Positions 40,187 through 50,900 of a stretch of 64,000 bases of DNA are shown here, one piece after another. The stretch's first letter is position 1; every line of letters starts with the position of its first letter. The notes under the pieces were generated by a model. The model was given only the letters and a program-made list of their open reading frames with translations, was not told the DNA's origin and ran no database searches. A program made the position numbers and the translations under genes. The stretch is from Entamoeba invadens IP1. Lineage: Eukaryota > Evosea > Mastigamoebida > Endamoebidae. The stretch is taken from assembly GCF_000330505.1 (NCBI RefSeq), contig NW_004191722.1, forward strand, positions 69,713-133,712. Reading direction: 5' to 3'.

Positions 40187-43100
40187 TCATCGTCTCCTTA
40201 TCATATCACTAAGAACGTTGATTGCTCCCATTTGCTTATACTCTCCAATTGATCTTTCAACCAATGTTCTCAACACTATTTGACTAATTTCTTCGTTCCC
40301 GATCGCAGTTATTTCACACAATGTATTTCGAACAACGCCATTCGTGACTTGGTCCTCTCTTAACAAGTCTGCCAACGCATTGATGACACTGATCTTCGTC
40401 TCCGTTTTCGCGTTGACCACCACGTTTTTGATCTCTTCGGTCTTCTCGCAATGTAACATCCACACAACCCCAATCAATGCGGGAATGCGATCAAATACTT
40501 CACATGATTCGTCATCATCATCACCCTTCAATATCTCTCCATCTTCTTTTGGCATCATCTTCAGTATAGTATCAAAGTAGTCTCTGACATTCTCTTCATT
40601 GGCACTGACACTAAGAATGGGTAATCTTAAAGACAATGCTCGATATGGGATATTAGTCGCAAGTAACAACCCAAAGTGATACAAAAAGAGCGAGAAGCAT
40701 TCTCGAATTTGTAACACGCACACCTCCGCCGCAGTTATCAGTTGCTTCGTCGCCGTTGTATTCACAAACAAAAACGGTTGCAAGAACTGGAGGAACTTAT
40801 TAAACAATTCAAAGTACATTGCAATTTGTGTTTTGTTCTGTGGCGCCTTCGCCAAGTCATACAACAAGCTTCTATGTGAAAACAGTTCGAGCCATTGACA
40901 TGAAAATTTGGGGAAATTGGAGGGGTGGAGTCGTTGAAAAGCTTTCAAAATGTGTTGCACTGACATTATAGTATTGATACCATCCACTATCTTCTCTACT
41001 GACATCTCAAGGAATGATTCTATAACATTCTTAAAAGCTTCCGGGTTGAATGTCTTAGAAGTATACTCCTTCTCAAATAAACTGCACGTCTTTTTAAAGA
41101 TGTCTGACAAGTGATTGATGACCATCTGTTGATCATTCTTGTGCGCTAAGAACATCATCCCAAGTATTTGCATCGCACGCACTGAAGCTTCTTTACTCCC
41201 AACTATCACACACTCTTCAATAATCCTATTAATCGAGTTGGTTGTCATCTCTTCCGTGAGTAACCCAATGTACTTCTCAACAACATCTAAGTGAATTGGC
41301 GCATTCAGCATTTTGGCAAAGTGGACGTCCAAGTGTTCAGTGACTTCTCGTGACACTTTGTCGGCGTACAATTCCATTTGGTATTTGGTCACTCCACCCG
41401 GCGCTATTAAAAGTTCAACAGGAAGTGGTGGCCCTTCCTTTAAATACTCATACCCAGGCGCAACAAAGTCTTGTCCTTGTCCCTTTCCATTTTGTTGTCT
41501 TACAGCAGATATATTACTCACAAACTGTTCTATAATTCGCTTCGCCATCTTCTTCATCTCATCAAGTTTGACTTGCACAGCGTGCTCTACACACTTCTGA
41601 AGGTTGTTAATTAAACTTTCTTTGACTTGTTCCAACGTAACGGTGGGCTCTTCTTGTTGCTTCAAAGCACATTTAACAGAAAAGGCCAAGTACTTCCACA
41701 GTATAGACACTATACAACTCCTACAAGTGTAATACAACAGTTTCTGCATGATACCAAATACGCGCTCGGCAGCTTCCGCTATTTTAACAACATCAGTTTC
41801 CATCGCAAAATCCTTTTGCACGATTTGTGTGACGGTTCTCATGATCGCATTCAAGCTGTCCACTGCCGTCTTCGAGTTGTCTTGAATCGAAAAGTCCAAG
41901 TAAACGTCCACCATCAATTTCCAGTGTTCTTCAAGAAAAGAGTTGCATATTAAAACGTCTGGAATATCATAGTCGATACCCTGTGTTAATCCACTAAAGC
42001 ACAACGACCTCTCCGACAAGAGATATTGATTTAATAATGCCAGTGGTACCAATTTCTTTGCATCAATATACTCTCCCAGTATGCCACCATCGCCATTACT
42101 CTTTTCTTTAACTAATCGAGCTAATTTCCTTATCGTCTTTTCATTCTCTGGCGTGTTCCCTTTCTCTTCTAAGTACTCTTTGGGAGATACTTTCAACATC
42201 GTCAGAAACCGTTTCGCTTCTTCAAAATGAGACCCAAACTCGGGATAAATGGCAAACGCACACACTAATTGAATGAATGGTACCATCCACGGATTGTTGC
42301 TATTAAAAATCTCAGACTGTGCCGACGCAGACAAAAATCGAATCAAAAATGTGATCAAGACGTCCGTGTTGTCCGCAGTCGTCTCGTCGCGAATCATATT
42401 TTTTAACATCAATCGGTTGGTCCTCAACGGCTTGTTTAACCCCAACGTGAGTAACCCTAAAAACGACCCTAACGCTTCAAACAGTGAGCAATCTTGTTGG
42501 TCGTACTCCTTCTGTCGTTTAAAGATCTTGACCGACTCTACAGCAAACGTACACAGGTGTTCTGTTGTTCCAATCAGATCAAGTGATACTTTAATACACT
42601 GTCTTTGTCTTTCTTCGTACATCAACCCCGTCATAAACAGTGCTATTTCAATCAACATCTTCTTGTGGACTTGTTGTGATCCCCCAATCGTTGCAAAAGT
42701 CTCTTCTGAGACGGTTTCGACGTCTCCAGTCGACATCTCAGACTTCTCCTCAAAACTATGACAGAGGGCCTTGATGATCGAGATGTTCTTCGGATCAAGC
42801 CACATCTGGAAATTAATCGATACAAACAACTTGTTGATCAATTTCATCACCAACGTAAATTTATTCTTCGCAGAGGTGGCGATGACCGCGTACAAGTCTT
42901 TATCAAAGATCTCCAGGTTCTTCGCATTCTTGAGTAAGTAACAATAAGCAGGCCACTCCGGGAGTCTTTCTTGGAAGATTTTAAGTGCTGCAGATCCGCA
43001 TTTAAAGAAGTTGGATTCAATCGGTTCGTTCACCGTCCACAAGATGGTCCGCAATAAATGGATCAACGCACAATTCCTAAGTACTTTTTTCCTGATGATT

Positions 43101-44917
43101 TCACCATACAATTTACCAAATCGAATCACAGTCTCCGGTTTACTAAATTCGTTGACTCGTCGAAATTCCTCAAGTAGCGTTTTGAAGATTATAATCATCA
43201 AATCGTTCTCTTGGGTATCGGTACTCTCTTTGTATTTAATAATTTTAATAACAAAATCTTCCACTGTAATTTTACCATCAAAGTAATACGTGAACATATC
43301 ATTTGCTCGCTTCGACGCATTCCTCTCATTCTCTTTAAAGTTGCTCTTTGCTAAAAATTGTTGCTCGACTTCTTGGGCTTCTTTTTGTAGCCCCAAATTA
43401 CTGGAAAACACGAGAAGCTTTCGTGTGATAGCTAAGTCAAGTCGATACGGCGAAACATTTTTATTCATCAGGTATTTGTCCTTCACAAAATTAATAATCT
43501 CCTTCCCAAACAAGTTTCTGATTTTCGACTGCTCACCAGCCCACTTGTCCATATTCAAAACATCTCTTTTGCACAACAAACAAGCAACGTCCAACGAAAA
43601 GAAGACGGGGCGGATTTGTGTCAATTCCTTAGCAGCTTCCGTGGGTGGGAGAAGATTAATAATATCTTCTACACAGCTCGGATTGTCCAAATAACAGTCT
43701 CTCATCCCTTGGGTGAGAATAATTTTGTAATTCTTCCACAAACTTTGAACCAACTGCGTCGACCGCGTACACCCTTTCATCATCACAAACACACTCTTTT
43801 GCCTCATCGAACTGTTTTTCATTTTGCACAAAACAGGCAACAGAAAATCGGGCTGATACAGACACGCCTCAAACTCAGACGACGAACTCTCGCACACCTC
43901 AGTCACTCTGTCGACAAACCCTAGTTGTTCCCAAAGAGTCTTTACACCTCTTTGAGTCCCTACATTATACAACCCACACATCGTTTTCATAATAAACTGT
44001 CCTTCCGCATTTGGTGATGATGCCATTTGTATTAACATTTGTATAATACTTCCCTGTGCTCGTCCATTCACCCAATTCTCTATAAACATTTTCTGCCCTG
44101 GAAATTCCCCAATTTTTGTGTATATCCGAACCATAAAGGAAATCGCCTCAATACTCTTAAATATGTATTTGGCATCGTCTATGATACTGGGAAGATCTTC
44201 ACATGCCTCCCCACGTGACTGAATAACCGACCCCACTATTTCATCATCCCACAAACATTTGGTCTCTTTCTCTTGCTCTTCAATGTTCTTCATCATCAAG
44301 AAGACAAGCTTCCCACAGACTTTATCCTTCTTCCCAAACGTGTTATCCAGTAACGTCGAGAACGTTTCAACAGACCCGGCACATGACGGCCCCATTTCTA
44401 TGATGAAATCCGGGGGCAATGGAATATTGACTGGAGACAGTGTTGATGATACCGTTGTATTTGAAAAGAGTGAGAAAACGGGAAGAGAGGGTGTTGTGAT
44501 ATCATTGGGGTCTGCATTTGTTTTGATCTTCAGTGGCTTTTCGGAGAGTTGTACAAAGAGTTCTTCCTTTGTCAAGTCTTCGTTGTTTTGGTTGACTCCA
44601 AATAGAAATTCGCAATGTGGGGGAAGAGCGAGCGACTTGATTGTTTGAATGGGTAGAGCGAGCGATGACAAGCATTTTCTAATTTGCAAGACCAAATTTG
44701 AAGTTGACAATTTCGTCAGCTCGTCCTTCAAAACTTGGAGTTTATACCCTTTAGAAGTGTCTTGAACGACGTCCATTGTTAAGAATTTAATAGTGTTAAT
44801 TTGAGAAGAAACTCCCGTTTGTTTAACAAGAGTGGAAAGTTCTTGTTGCGCCTGTTTGACGTTTTTCTTTGTCAAAGAGCCTAAGACTGAGTTTATCTCT
44901 GATAAACAGGCCTGCAT
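40187..44917 (-). CDS. NOT1: Not1/CNOT1, scaffold of the CCR4-NOT complex
   Basis: Platform of the deadenylase complex that shortens poly(A) tails and represses mRNAs. 1576 residues against about 2100 (yeast) to 2400 (human). N terminus: INSVLGSLTKKNVKQAQQEL matches the human LTKKNYRASQQE segment. Middle: a helical part consistent with the MIF4G and CNOT9-binding regions (PPLPVELLIAPGG at about 1180). C terminus (about 1390-1576): FLQFLQPFLF, FLYHFGLLLATNIPYRALSLR and INALADLLRED...VLRTLVERSI match the NOT1 superfamily C-terminal domain that binds NOT2/NOT3. The shortening seems spread through linker regions rather than loss of one domain. No intron seen. Confidence 0.88.
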   Translation of the reverse strand: MQACLSEINSVLGSLTKKNVKQAQQELSTLVKQTGVSSQINTIKFLTMDVVQDTSKGYKLQVLKDELTKLSTSNLVLQIRKCLSSLALPIQTIKSLALPPHCEFLFGVNQNNEDLTKEELFVQLSEKPLKIKTNADPNDITTPSLPVFSLFSNTTVSSTLSPVNIPLPPDFIIEMGPSCAGSVETFSTLLDNTFGKKDKVCGKLVFLMMKNIEEQEKETKCLWDDEIVGSVIQSRGEACEDLPSIIDDAKYIFKSIEAISFMVRIYTKIGEFPGQKMFIENWVNGRAQGSIIQMLIQMASSPNAEGQFIMKTMCGLYNVGTQRGVKTLWEQLGFVDRVTEVCESSSSEFEACLYQPDFLLPVLCKMKNSSMRQKSVFVMMKGCTRSTQLVQSLWKNYKIILTQGMRDCYLDNPSCVEDIINLLPPTEAAKELTQIRPVFFSLDVACLLCKRDVLNMDKWAGEQSKIRNLFGKEIINFVKDKYLMNKNVSPYRLDLAITRKLLVFSSNLGLQKEAQEVEQQFLAKSNFKENERNASKRANDMFTYYFDGKITVEDFVIKIIKYKESTDTQENDLMIIIFKTLLEEFRRVNEFSKPETVIRFGKLYGEIIRKKVLRNCALIHLLRTILWTVNEPIESNFFKCGSAALKIFQERLPEWPAYCYLLKNAKNLEIFDKDLYAVIATSAKNKFTLVMKLINKLFVSINFQMWLDPKNISIIKALCHSFEEKSEMSTGDVETVSEETFATIGGSQQVHKKMLIEIALFMTGLMYEERQRQCIKVSLDLIGTTEHLCTFAVESVKIFKRQKEYDQQDCSLFEALGSFLGLLTLGLNKPLRTNRLMLKNMIRDETTADNTDVLITFLIRFLSASAQSEIFNSNNPWMVPFIQLVCAFAIYPEFGSHFEEAKRFLTMLKVSPKEYLEEKGNTPENEKTIRKLARLVKEKSNGDGGILGEYIDAKKLVPLALLNQYLLSERSLCFSGLTQGIDYDIPDVLICNSFLEEHWKLMVDVYLDFSIQDNSKTAVDSLNAIMRTVTQIVQKDFAMETDVVKIAEAAERVFGIMQKLLYYTCRSCIVSILWKYLAFSVKCALKQQEEPTVTLEQVKESLINNLQKCVEHAVQVKLDEMKKMAKRIIEQFVSNISAVRQQNGKGQGQDFVAPGYEYLKEGPPLPVELLIAPGGVTKYQMELYADKVSREVTEHLDVHFAKMLNAPIHLDVVEKYIGLLTEEMTTNSINRIIEECVIVGSKEASVRAMQILGMMFLAHKNDQQMVINHLSDIFKKTCSLFEKEYTSKTFNPEAFKNVIESFLEMSVEKIVDGINTIMSVQHILKAFQRLHPSNFPKFSCQWLELFSHRSLLYDLAKAPQNKTQIAMYFELFNKFLQFLQPFLFVNTTATKQLITAAEVCVLQIRECFSLFLYHFGLLLATNIPYRALSLRLPILSVSANEENVRDYFDTILKMMPKEDGEILKGDDDDESCEVFDRIPALIGVVWMLHCEKTEEIKNVVVNAKTETKISVINALADLLREDQVTNGVVRNTLCEITAIGNEEISQIVLRTLVERSIGEYKQMGAINVLSDMIRRR

Positions 44918-45431
44918 TTGATTTTAAAGTCCTTAGGTTTTTTTTTCGAGTTTTGAGTCTGAGGTGTGTTTTCTTGTTCCCGATTTTTATTCCCTTCTCA
45001 TTCAATTAATTGGGCATTTTTATAGATTTTAACTCTTTTATCTTTTTGGTCTTTTCACATCAAATTTGCTTTCTCATTTTTGTGGGTCTTCATCTGTTTC
45101 TCTCTTCCTTTCAAAACTATCCTTTTATAATACTTTTATAATACTATAATGATTTATCTATTACTTATGAGATTCATATAAATTTGCTTATAAATTGGGT
45201 TTTGTGGTGAACATAAAAAATCCTTCAAGGGAGAAAGGTTAGAAGAAAAAAAGAAAGTGAAAGAACCAGATTGAACTATAATATTATTAAAATATAATAT
45301 TATAAAACTATATGAGTGTTTACAGGAACAAAAGTATAAGAACTGATCTAATCTCTTAATAAATACCTCAAAGAAGAACTATTAAATATTGGTTTCAAGT
45401 TAGTTAAAATACAAACAAAGATATACCATAA
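44918..45431. other. Intergenic
   Basis: 510 bp AT-rich spacer between minus-strand genes. No feature besides promoter sequence for Not1. Confidence 0.5.
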
Positions 45432-46154
45432 TTATTGTTGTTCAGAATCACTCTCTGAGTCTCCCAAGTATTGCGCCATTATCAAAGCAGCCTCTTCAGC
45501 ATATTTTCGTCGCTCTTCATTGGTTTTGGCAGTTGATGCTTTTTGTTTGTATTGAACGAGTTTCATTAATATCATTTCAAAGTTATCATTTTCAATTTTA
45601 TTCTGTTGGGAATCACTTGAAAGAGGACTCTTCTTGTCTTCTACTGTTTCAGGAACAACTTTCTCTTCTTTCTGGGTCGAGTCTGGTTGTGTGTTGTAAG
45701 ACCAAGGACTATTCACTATAGCCTCAGCTATTCTGTCAATACCCTCCGCATTGCTCTCGTCGCCTACATCTTGTCGGTTGACATATTCAATTGAATTGTC
45801 AATACACCAATCAAACTGCTTACCATCACCTATAACCAAACACAACTCACTGTTACAAAAGTTTTTAATACTCTCAAATCGTGCAGTAGTCTCATCACAA
45901 ACATATCCGCCCCATTCATTTCCTTTCCCATTTGGTATTCCAGACATCGGAACAAGTTCGAGAGTTGCAGTGCCATACTTCGAGTGTAAAGTATATAAAT
46001 ATGGCGATGTTGCGGTCACTTTCGTTGTAAATGCACGAATGGGCTCACTTTGGAGTCTCCCGTTGTGAATCCGAGTTTCTAAAATTTTAATAATCTGTTC
46101 AAACTCACCTGGTTTGACGTCGATAAAAGCAACTTTATTCGTTACACTTAACAT
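45432..46154 (-). CDS. AAGAB: Alpha/gamma-adaptin-binding protein p34 (AAGAB/Irc6)-like
   Basis: 240 residues from the ATG at 46154. The C-terminal helix FEMILMKLVQYKQKASTAK, then EERRKYAEEAALIMAQYLGD, follows the AAGAB pattern (F..M...K..K..A..L....R...AE..A..FW..LG.D). The N-terminal half (1-130) could be the degenerate Ras-like domain of this family, with LVIGDGKQFDWC. AAGAB chaperones AP-1 and AP-2 adaptor assembly. The C-terminal match is good, the N-terminal one weak. Upstream, GAACTATAAAAAA combines GAAC and TATA-like boxes. Confidence 0.6.
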   Translation of the reverse strand: MLSVTNKVAFIDVKPGEFEQIIKILETRIHNGRLQSEPIRAFTTKVTATSPYLYTLHSKYGTATLELVPMSGIPNGKGNEWGGYVCDETTARFESIKNFCNSELCLVIGDGKQFDWCIDNSIEYVNRQDVGDESNAEGIDRIAEAIVNSPWSYNTQPDSTQKEEKVVPETVEDKKSPLSSDSQQNKIENDNFEMILMKLVQYKQKASTAKTNEERRKYAEEAALIMAQYLGDSESDSEQQ

Positions 46155-46461
46155 CTTTTTCTTTGGTTTTTTATAGTTCAAAACCTTAACAAAAAAACAA
46201 GAGTTTTTGATGCACCAATTGTATTTAATAATTTCTATTATAACAAAACTATTATATTATATCGGTTGTTAAATTTTGAAACAACCATTTTTTATAAGTA
46301 ATTCAAATAATATTTCTACCGATAAACTACTCTTCGAAGATCTTTAAATAACACATTACTAATTTATTAATTATAATTATATAGTTAAACAATACAACAA
46401 ATAATGACAGATTTTATTTCGAACTTGTTTTTCTGGTAATTCTCAGTCGATTTTGTTATTA
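46155..46461. other. Intergenic, AAGAB-like promoter side; left flank of transposon
   Basis: AT-rich. The last 25 bases before the transposon (46438-46461) carry the displaced original 3' end of the small minus-strand gene at 47678: read with the insertion removed they end that frame with a lysine, isoleucine, aspartate and TGA. Confidence 0.55.
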
Positions 46462-46775
46462 CAGTGTTATTCACCGGGTTTTCGATTCCCACCATTTTCA
46501 ATAATTATTAAGTCAGTTTATTAATTATTTAGTCAAAAAAATAAATTATTTCGTCACATATTTTAATTAAACACCACCTACAATTATTAGTCCAGCATAA
46601 ATGATAAATAGATCATTCAAAAAAATATTAATACCATCACAAATAATTTCAATATTATAATTTTTATATTTCATTCACAAAAATAAATAGACGCACCACA
46701 AACTTATATGTTCACGTCATTTAGAATTATTAAGGTTTTATCTGAATTATTTCACTTTCAACAAAAAAATAAAAA
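46462..46775 (+). repeat. Left terminal inverted repeat (314 bp)
   Basis: Begins CAGTGTTATTCACCGGG and ends in CAACA7TA5 before diverging from the right arm. Mirror image of 47414-47727. Confidence 0.92.
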
Positions 46776-46799
46776 CCAACATTAAAACTATAAAAAACA

Positions 46800-47348
46800 A
46801 TGAACCGAGCATCAGCCGATTATGTTGATCTCACAGATCCAGGTTCACGGGCTGACTATATACAGTCGGAGCCTACACCTCTAATGGGTCATCTGCTTCA
46901 ATCATTTGCAACCCAACCATTCATCCCGCCTTCAATACAACCAAATCAAAGAGGAAGACCAAAGAGATTTGTGACAGAACATTCAGAACACCGAAAGCAC
47001 CAATACACCAAAATTTGTTTGAAGCTCAAGCAATTGTTTGTTGAAGAGTCTGGGAAGAAATCTGACCAGAAACCTGAAGATTTTTCACAGATAATTGGAA
47101 TACCTATTCACAACTGCCCACTTTGTTGAGGAAAGGGGAAAGTATATATCCTTTGAACCATTACAACCGCAAAAATTGCATTACTCCTTTCATTCACCTT
47201 GTTAAGCAGCATCTCAAAAATTTGGCGACATCTTCCATTGAGAAAACCAGAAAGTTTCGAAGAGTTGAAAGTACATGAAGTTAATGCTACAATGCAAAGA
47301 TGTAGAAATGAAGTTTGGAGAAAAGTGTATGCTCGAGAGGATCTTTAA
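46800..47348 (+). pseudogene. Decayed element-encoded gene (AT-hook, zinc-finger-like)
   Basis: The first frame (46800-47129) gives 109 residues with an AT-hook-like QRGRPKRF and ends at HNCPLC then TGA. A shifted frame continues with an N..C...FIHLVKQH pattern to about 47230. The first frame then carries a protein-like tail (FEELKVHE to KVYAREDL, stop at 47346-47348). Together they look like one small DNA-binding protein with a CxxC...HxxxxH finger, broken by two frameshifts. No DDE/D catalytic triad is visible. The frames can instead be explained by an unrecognised intron, but no GTTTGT fits cleanly. Confidence 0.45.
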
Positions 47349-47413
47349 ACAAATTTCACTTTAATTATTTTTTATAATATTTTATAAAGAAATAATATTT
47401 TTTGGTTTAAATA

Positions 47414-47727
47414 TTTTTATTTTTTTGTTGAAAGTGAAATAATTCAGATAAAACCTTAATAATTCTAAATGACGTGAACATATAAGTTTGTGGTGCGTCT
47501 ATTTATTTTTGTGAATGAAATATAAAAATTATAATATTGAAATTATTTGTGATGGTATTAATATTTTTTTGAATGATCTATTTATCATTTATGCTGGACT
47601 AATAATTGTAGGTGGTGTTTAATTAAAATATGTGACGAAATAATTTATTTTTTTGACTAAATAATTAATAAACTGACTTAATAATTATTGAAAATGGTGG
47701 GAATCGAAAACCCGGTGAATAACACTG
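47414..47727 (-). repeat. Right terminal inverted repeat (314 bp)
   Basis: Inverted copy of 46462-46775; its outer 50 bp supply a new C terminus to the minus-strand frame at 47678-47899. Confidence 0.92.
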
Positions 47728-47899
47728 TAAATGTAATTAATAAAAATAGAATAATACTAATCCCGTAATTATTTTGATAATTATCCCAAAACAATTTGAT
47801 CGAACCTAATTGATTTTGGTTTTTGATGATGAATATTTCCTCAAAAACTACTGCAAGACGTTTTTGTTCATCTATACATTCCATTTTTACGTTCTCCAT
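47678..47899 (-). CDS. Small tail-anchored-type membrane protein, C terminus altered by transposon
   Basis: 73 residues, ATG at 47899: a charged N-terminal part (MENVKMECIDEQKRLAVV), then a hydrophobic span GISIILFLLITFTVLF. The last 16 residues (TVLFTG...FNNY) come from the transposon terminal repeat. Taking the element out and keeping one TA, the older frame would have ended ITFNNKID and stop, about 62 residues, the usual layout of a tail-anchored protein. It is divergent from Dop1, 89 bp away. I recognise no family, and a frame this short could be chance; the membrane-span-plus-stop logic makes it worth keeping. Confidence 0.4.
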   Translation of the reverse strand: MENVKMECIDEQKRLAVVFEEIFIIKNQNQLGSIKLFWDNYQNNYGISIILFLLITFTVLFTGFSIPTIFNNY

Positions 47900-47988
47900 T
47901 TAACAATAAATTATAATATAAATTACTATATATTATAATAAATAAGTCCTCTTTATGGTGAGGAATCAAACTGATTAAATCAAAATCC

Positions 47989-50900
47989 ATGCGACGTAAC
48001 ATTGACGACGACATTGATCTTTCGTTTCTGAAGACCCCAAAGGAAAAAACAAAATTTCAGAAATACAACGACGACGCGGAAAAGCTTTTAAACCAAATGG
48101 AAAGGTGTAAAGTGTGGACGGACATTCTTCAGATGATACAGAACTTCACAAAGTTAGTCAATAACAACAAAAACTTCCCTGTTGTTCCAACCAAGCAAGT
48201 TTTCATGCGACGAATGGCCCAAGCGCTTGACCCTCAAATACCGTCTGGAGTACACAATCAAGTCTTAGACCTCTTCAATTTACTCTTCGAAAGAATAGGA
48301 AACGATAGATTGGAAGCAGATCTATGGTGCTTCACGCCCGGACTCTTTCCATTAATCCGAAGTGGGTCAACAGAAGTTAGAGTGAAGATATTAGATTTAA
48401 TTAAAGACAAACTATTAACAATCATAGGATCTGTCCAAGCGGTGCAGAAGTCGTTTTTAATTTCTGTTGTTGTTGGTGTTGAAGAAAACACTGGGGGAAT
48501 TAAAGAGAAGACAATTACTATCATGGACTCCTTGAAAACTATCAACGAAAAGTTCTTTTGGGAAACATGTTGGGAAATATTAAGAGCTAATGCCGTGACA
48601 CGAAAACCAATGATGACGTATATGAACCTCAAACTCGATACCCCTCTCGCGACGAATCAAATACCGAACCAGTCATTGTTGTTTTACTCTGTTATGAACG
48701 TCCTCTCTGACGACAAACAACTTGTGCTTAGAGATATGTTGGATGTTTTGTGCACCAAATTACGACTTGACTCTGGAGTATTTTCTGATGAGCAATATGT
48801 CCAAATTGTTGAAAGAATGCTGTTGCTCTTAATTAAAAAAGACTCTGCGCTCTCCAGAAGAGTCAACTTCTATTTACTTGGAATGGACTCTAAGAGCCAA
48901 GACACGGAGAAAAATACATTGGTTGAATTTTTCAATAAATACACAGCCAAAGTTATTGAAAAGGCTATTGGAGAGATGTTCGCGTTTTTAAAGAAAGAGC
49001 GGACAAATGATATAGTCTTGATATGTGAAGAGTTATTAGGAAAACAGTGTATAGCCGAGCACATATTCAAAACAGTCATTGGGTCGATGTTGGAGTTATT
49101 ACAATTGTCACAAGAGGAAAACCGAAGAGAAGATGGTGAAAAGGTCATCGAGTTTCTTACCAACGTCGAGTGTACAATTCTCTTTGATTTTGTCTTGGAA
49201 ATACTTAAAAACAAAGTGGTTAGGTATGGCGTTAAAAGAACGTTTTCTTTCATCACAACATACAAAGGCGATGCAAATAAGATGGAAAAGTTCTCTGATT
49301 TTTGCATGCAAGTGCTGATGACGTCTTTGGAGAAACTTGACAATTTGATTAAGACGAACTCGCCAATAAAGGAGTTGAGCGAGTGCTTTGAGTTGATTGA
49401 ATTTTGTCTTCGAGAGAGAAAGAGTGAAATAGAGGAGAAATGTGCAGAGGTATTAAACATCACCATGTCTGTGGATAAAGTCTTTACGCTATTTATCAAA
49501 GAGACTGTTATAACAGACACCATATTCCCACAACCAAAGCAAGAACTGTTTGATAGATTCTGCACTATAGTTAGAATGCTGCATGCTGAAATAACGCCGT
49601 TCAAGAAATATCAATACAGTGAACAGAACGATGACGTGAATGAAGAAGAAGCTGAAAAGATGGGAATAACATCTGTTGAGATGTTGATGAGGAAAGAGGT
49701 CAAGCAGAATGAATGGATTGAACAACTGAAAACCCTTGTACTCACACATAAATTACCAGTTGTGCAAGTTAAAGCTGCCAAATGCTTCTATGAGATATGG
49801 AAGAAGGAAGAGAGAGTCCCACTCAACATGGACGAAGAGGAATTTGTACTGAAAATGTTTACGATCTTGTTGGACGCCCTCGACGAAGAGAATTCAAGTG
49901 TGTTGACCGATATAGTTTTGATACTTCACACCGTCGGGTCTGCACACAAAGAACTCACTTACAAATTTTTGAGCTCGACACTTGAAGACGGAGATGAAGA
50001 CAAACTTCTCAAGTATACACTCTTCTGGAAGAATTCGAGTGTTTTGGGATATGACATACAAACATCCGTCTTCAATCGTGGGTTACTTTTATTCTTGAGG
50101 CAATGCGTGCATAAAGTACAAGACCCGTTTTACCTTGAGTTCTTACAAACGACCTTAAATGCGAATATGATGGATAGAATGATATACCCAATTTTAATCC
50201 CCATGTTGACTCCCGTCAAGAAAAGAAGTGAAAACGTTTTTGGGTTTGTCTGTGATGACCAATTGTGTCTTATGCATCTGAGTATTTTAGACACCCTTTT
50301 TGGATTCTCAAATGTCAAAATCGTCGAGGCGCTACATCAACTTAATATCCCATTTTACTTGAACGGATTGTTGAAGGAAATAAACCCAACATTTGAACAA
50401 ATGAAAGAGCCTTCAAATATGTTGGACTTTGTGGTGTACACTTTGTTGATATACTTGAAAGGGAACAAAGAAGTCATTGGCACCGAGAAAGTGTTTCCAT
50501 TCCAGTCACAAGCGACGGACGTCTTACTCACTTTATTCACTGTATACAATGAAAACCAATTAGTTATCAATGAGAGTGTTGAAGTGCAATACACATTGTT
50601 ACTCTCTTTTGCTGAGAGTATTACAACTTCCCCAAAACTCCAATTACACTTAATGTCGTTAATTAAAACTGTGATGAAGATGTGTGATGCGAACGAACCT
50701 GAAAAGTGCATCACTCGATTCACGTTGTTTTTACAAACGATCATCAGCGGAATTTGCCAAGAAAGGTGTGTGTACAGAACACATTTTGTCCGTCTTATCG
50801 AAGAGTCTTTGTTGTTCTTCCCAACAAAAGATTTCAAGACCACTTCCGTCTTGTTGATCCAAGCAATTTCTAATGTTATCTCGCAGACGTCGTGTTTCTC

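Larger units (their letters stand above)
46462..47727. mobile_element. DNA transposon with 314-bp TIRs, TA target-site duplication
   Basis: Length 1266 bp. Ends are CAGTG...CACTG, flanked by TA on both sides (46460-46461 and 47728-47729), as in the Tc1/mariner superfamily. The left arm 46462-46775 and right arm 47414-47727 are inverted copies that I find identical along all 314 bp by eye. Long identical arms indicate a recent insertion. The interior (46776-47413) has no transposase; it holds one decayed gene at 46800. It is probably a non-autonomous member moved by a transposase elsewhere. Tc1/mariner, Mutator, hAT and piggyBac elements are reported from E. invadens. Confidence 0.88.
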
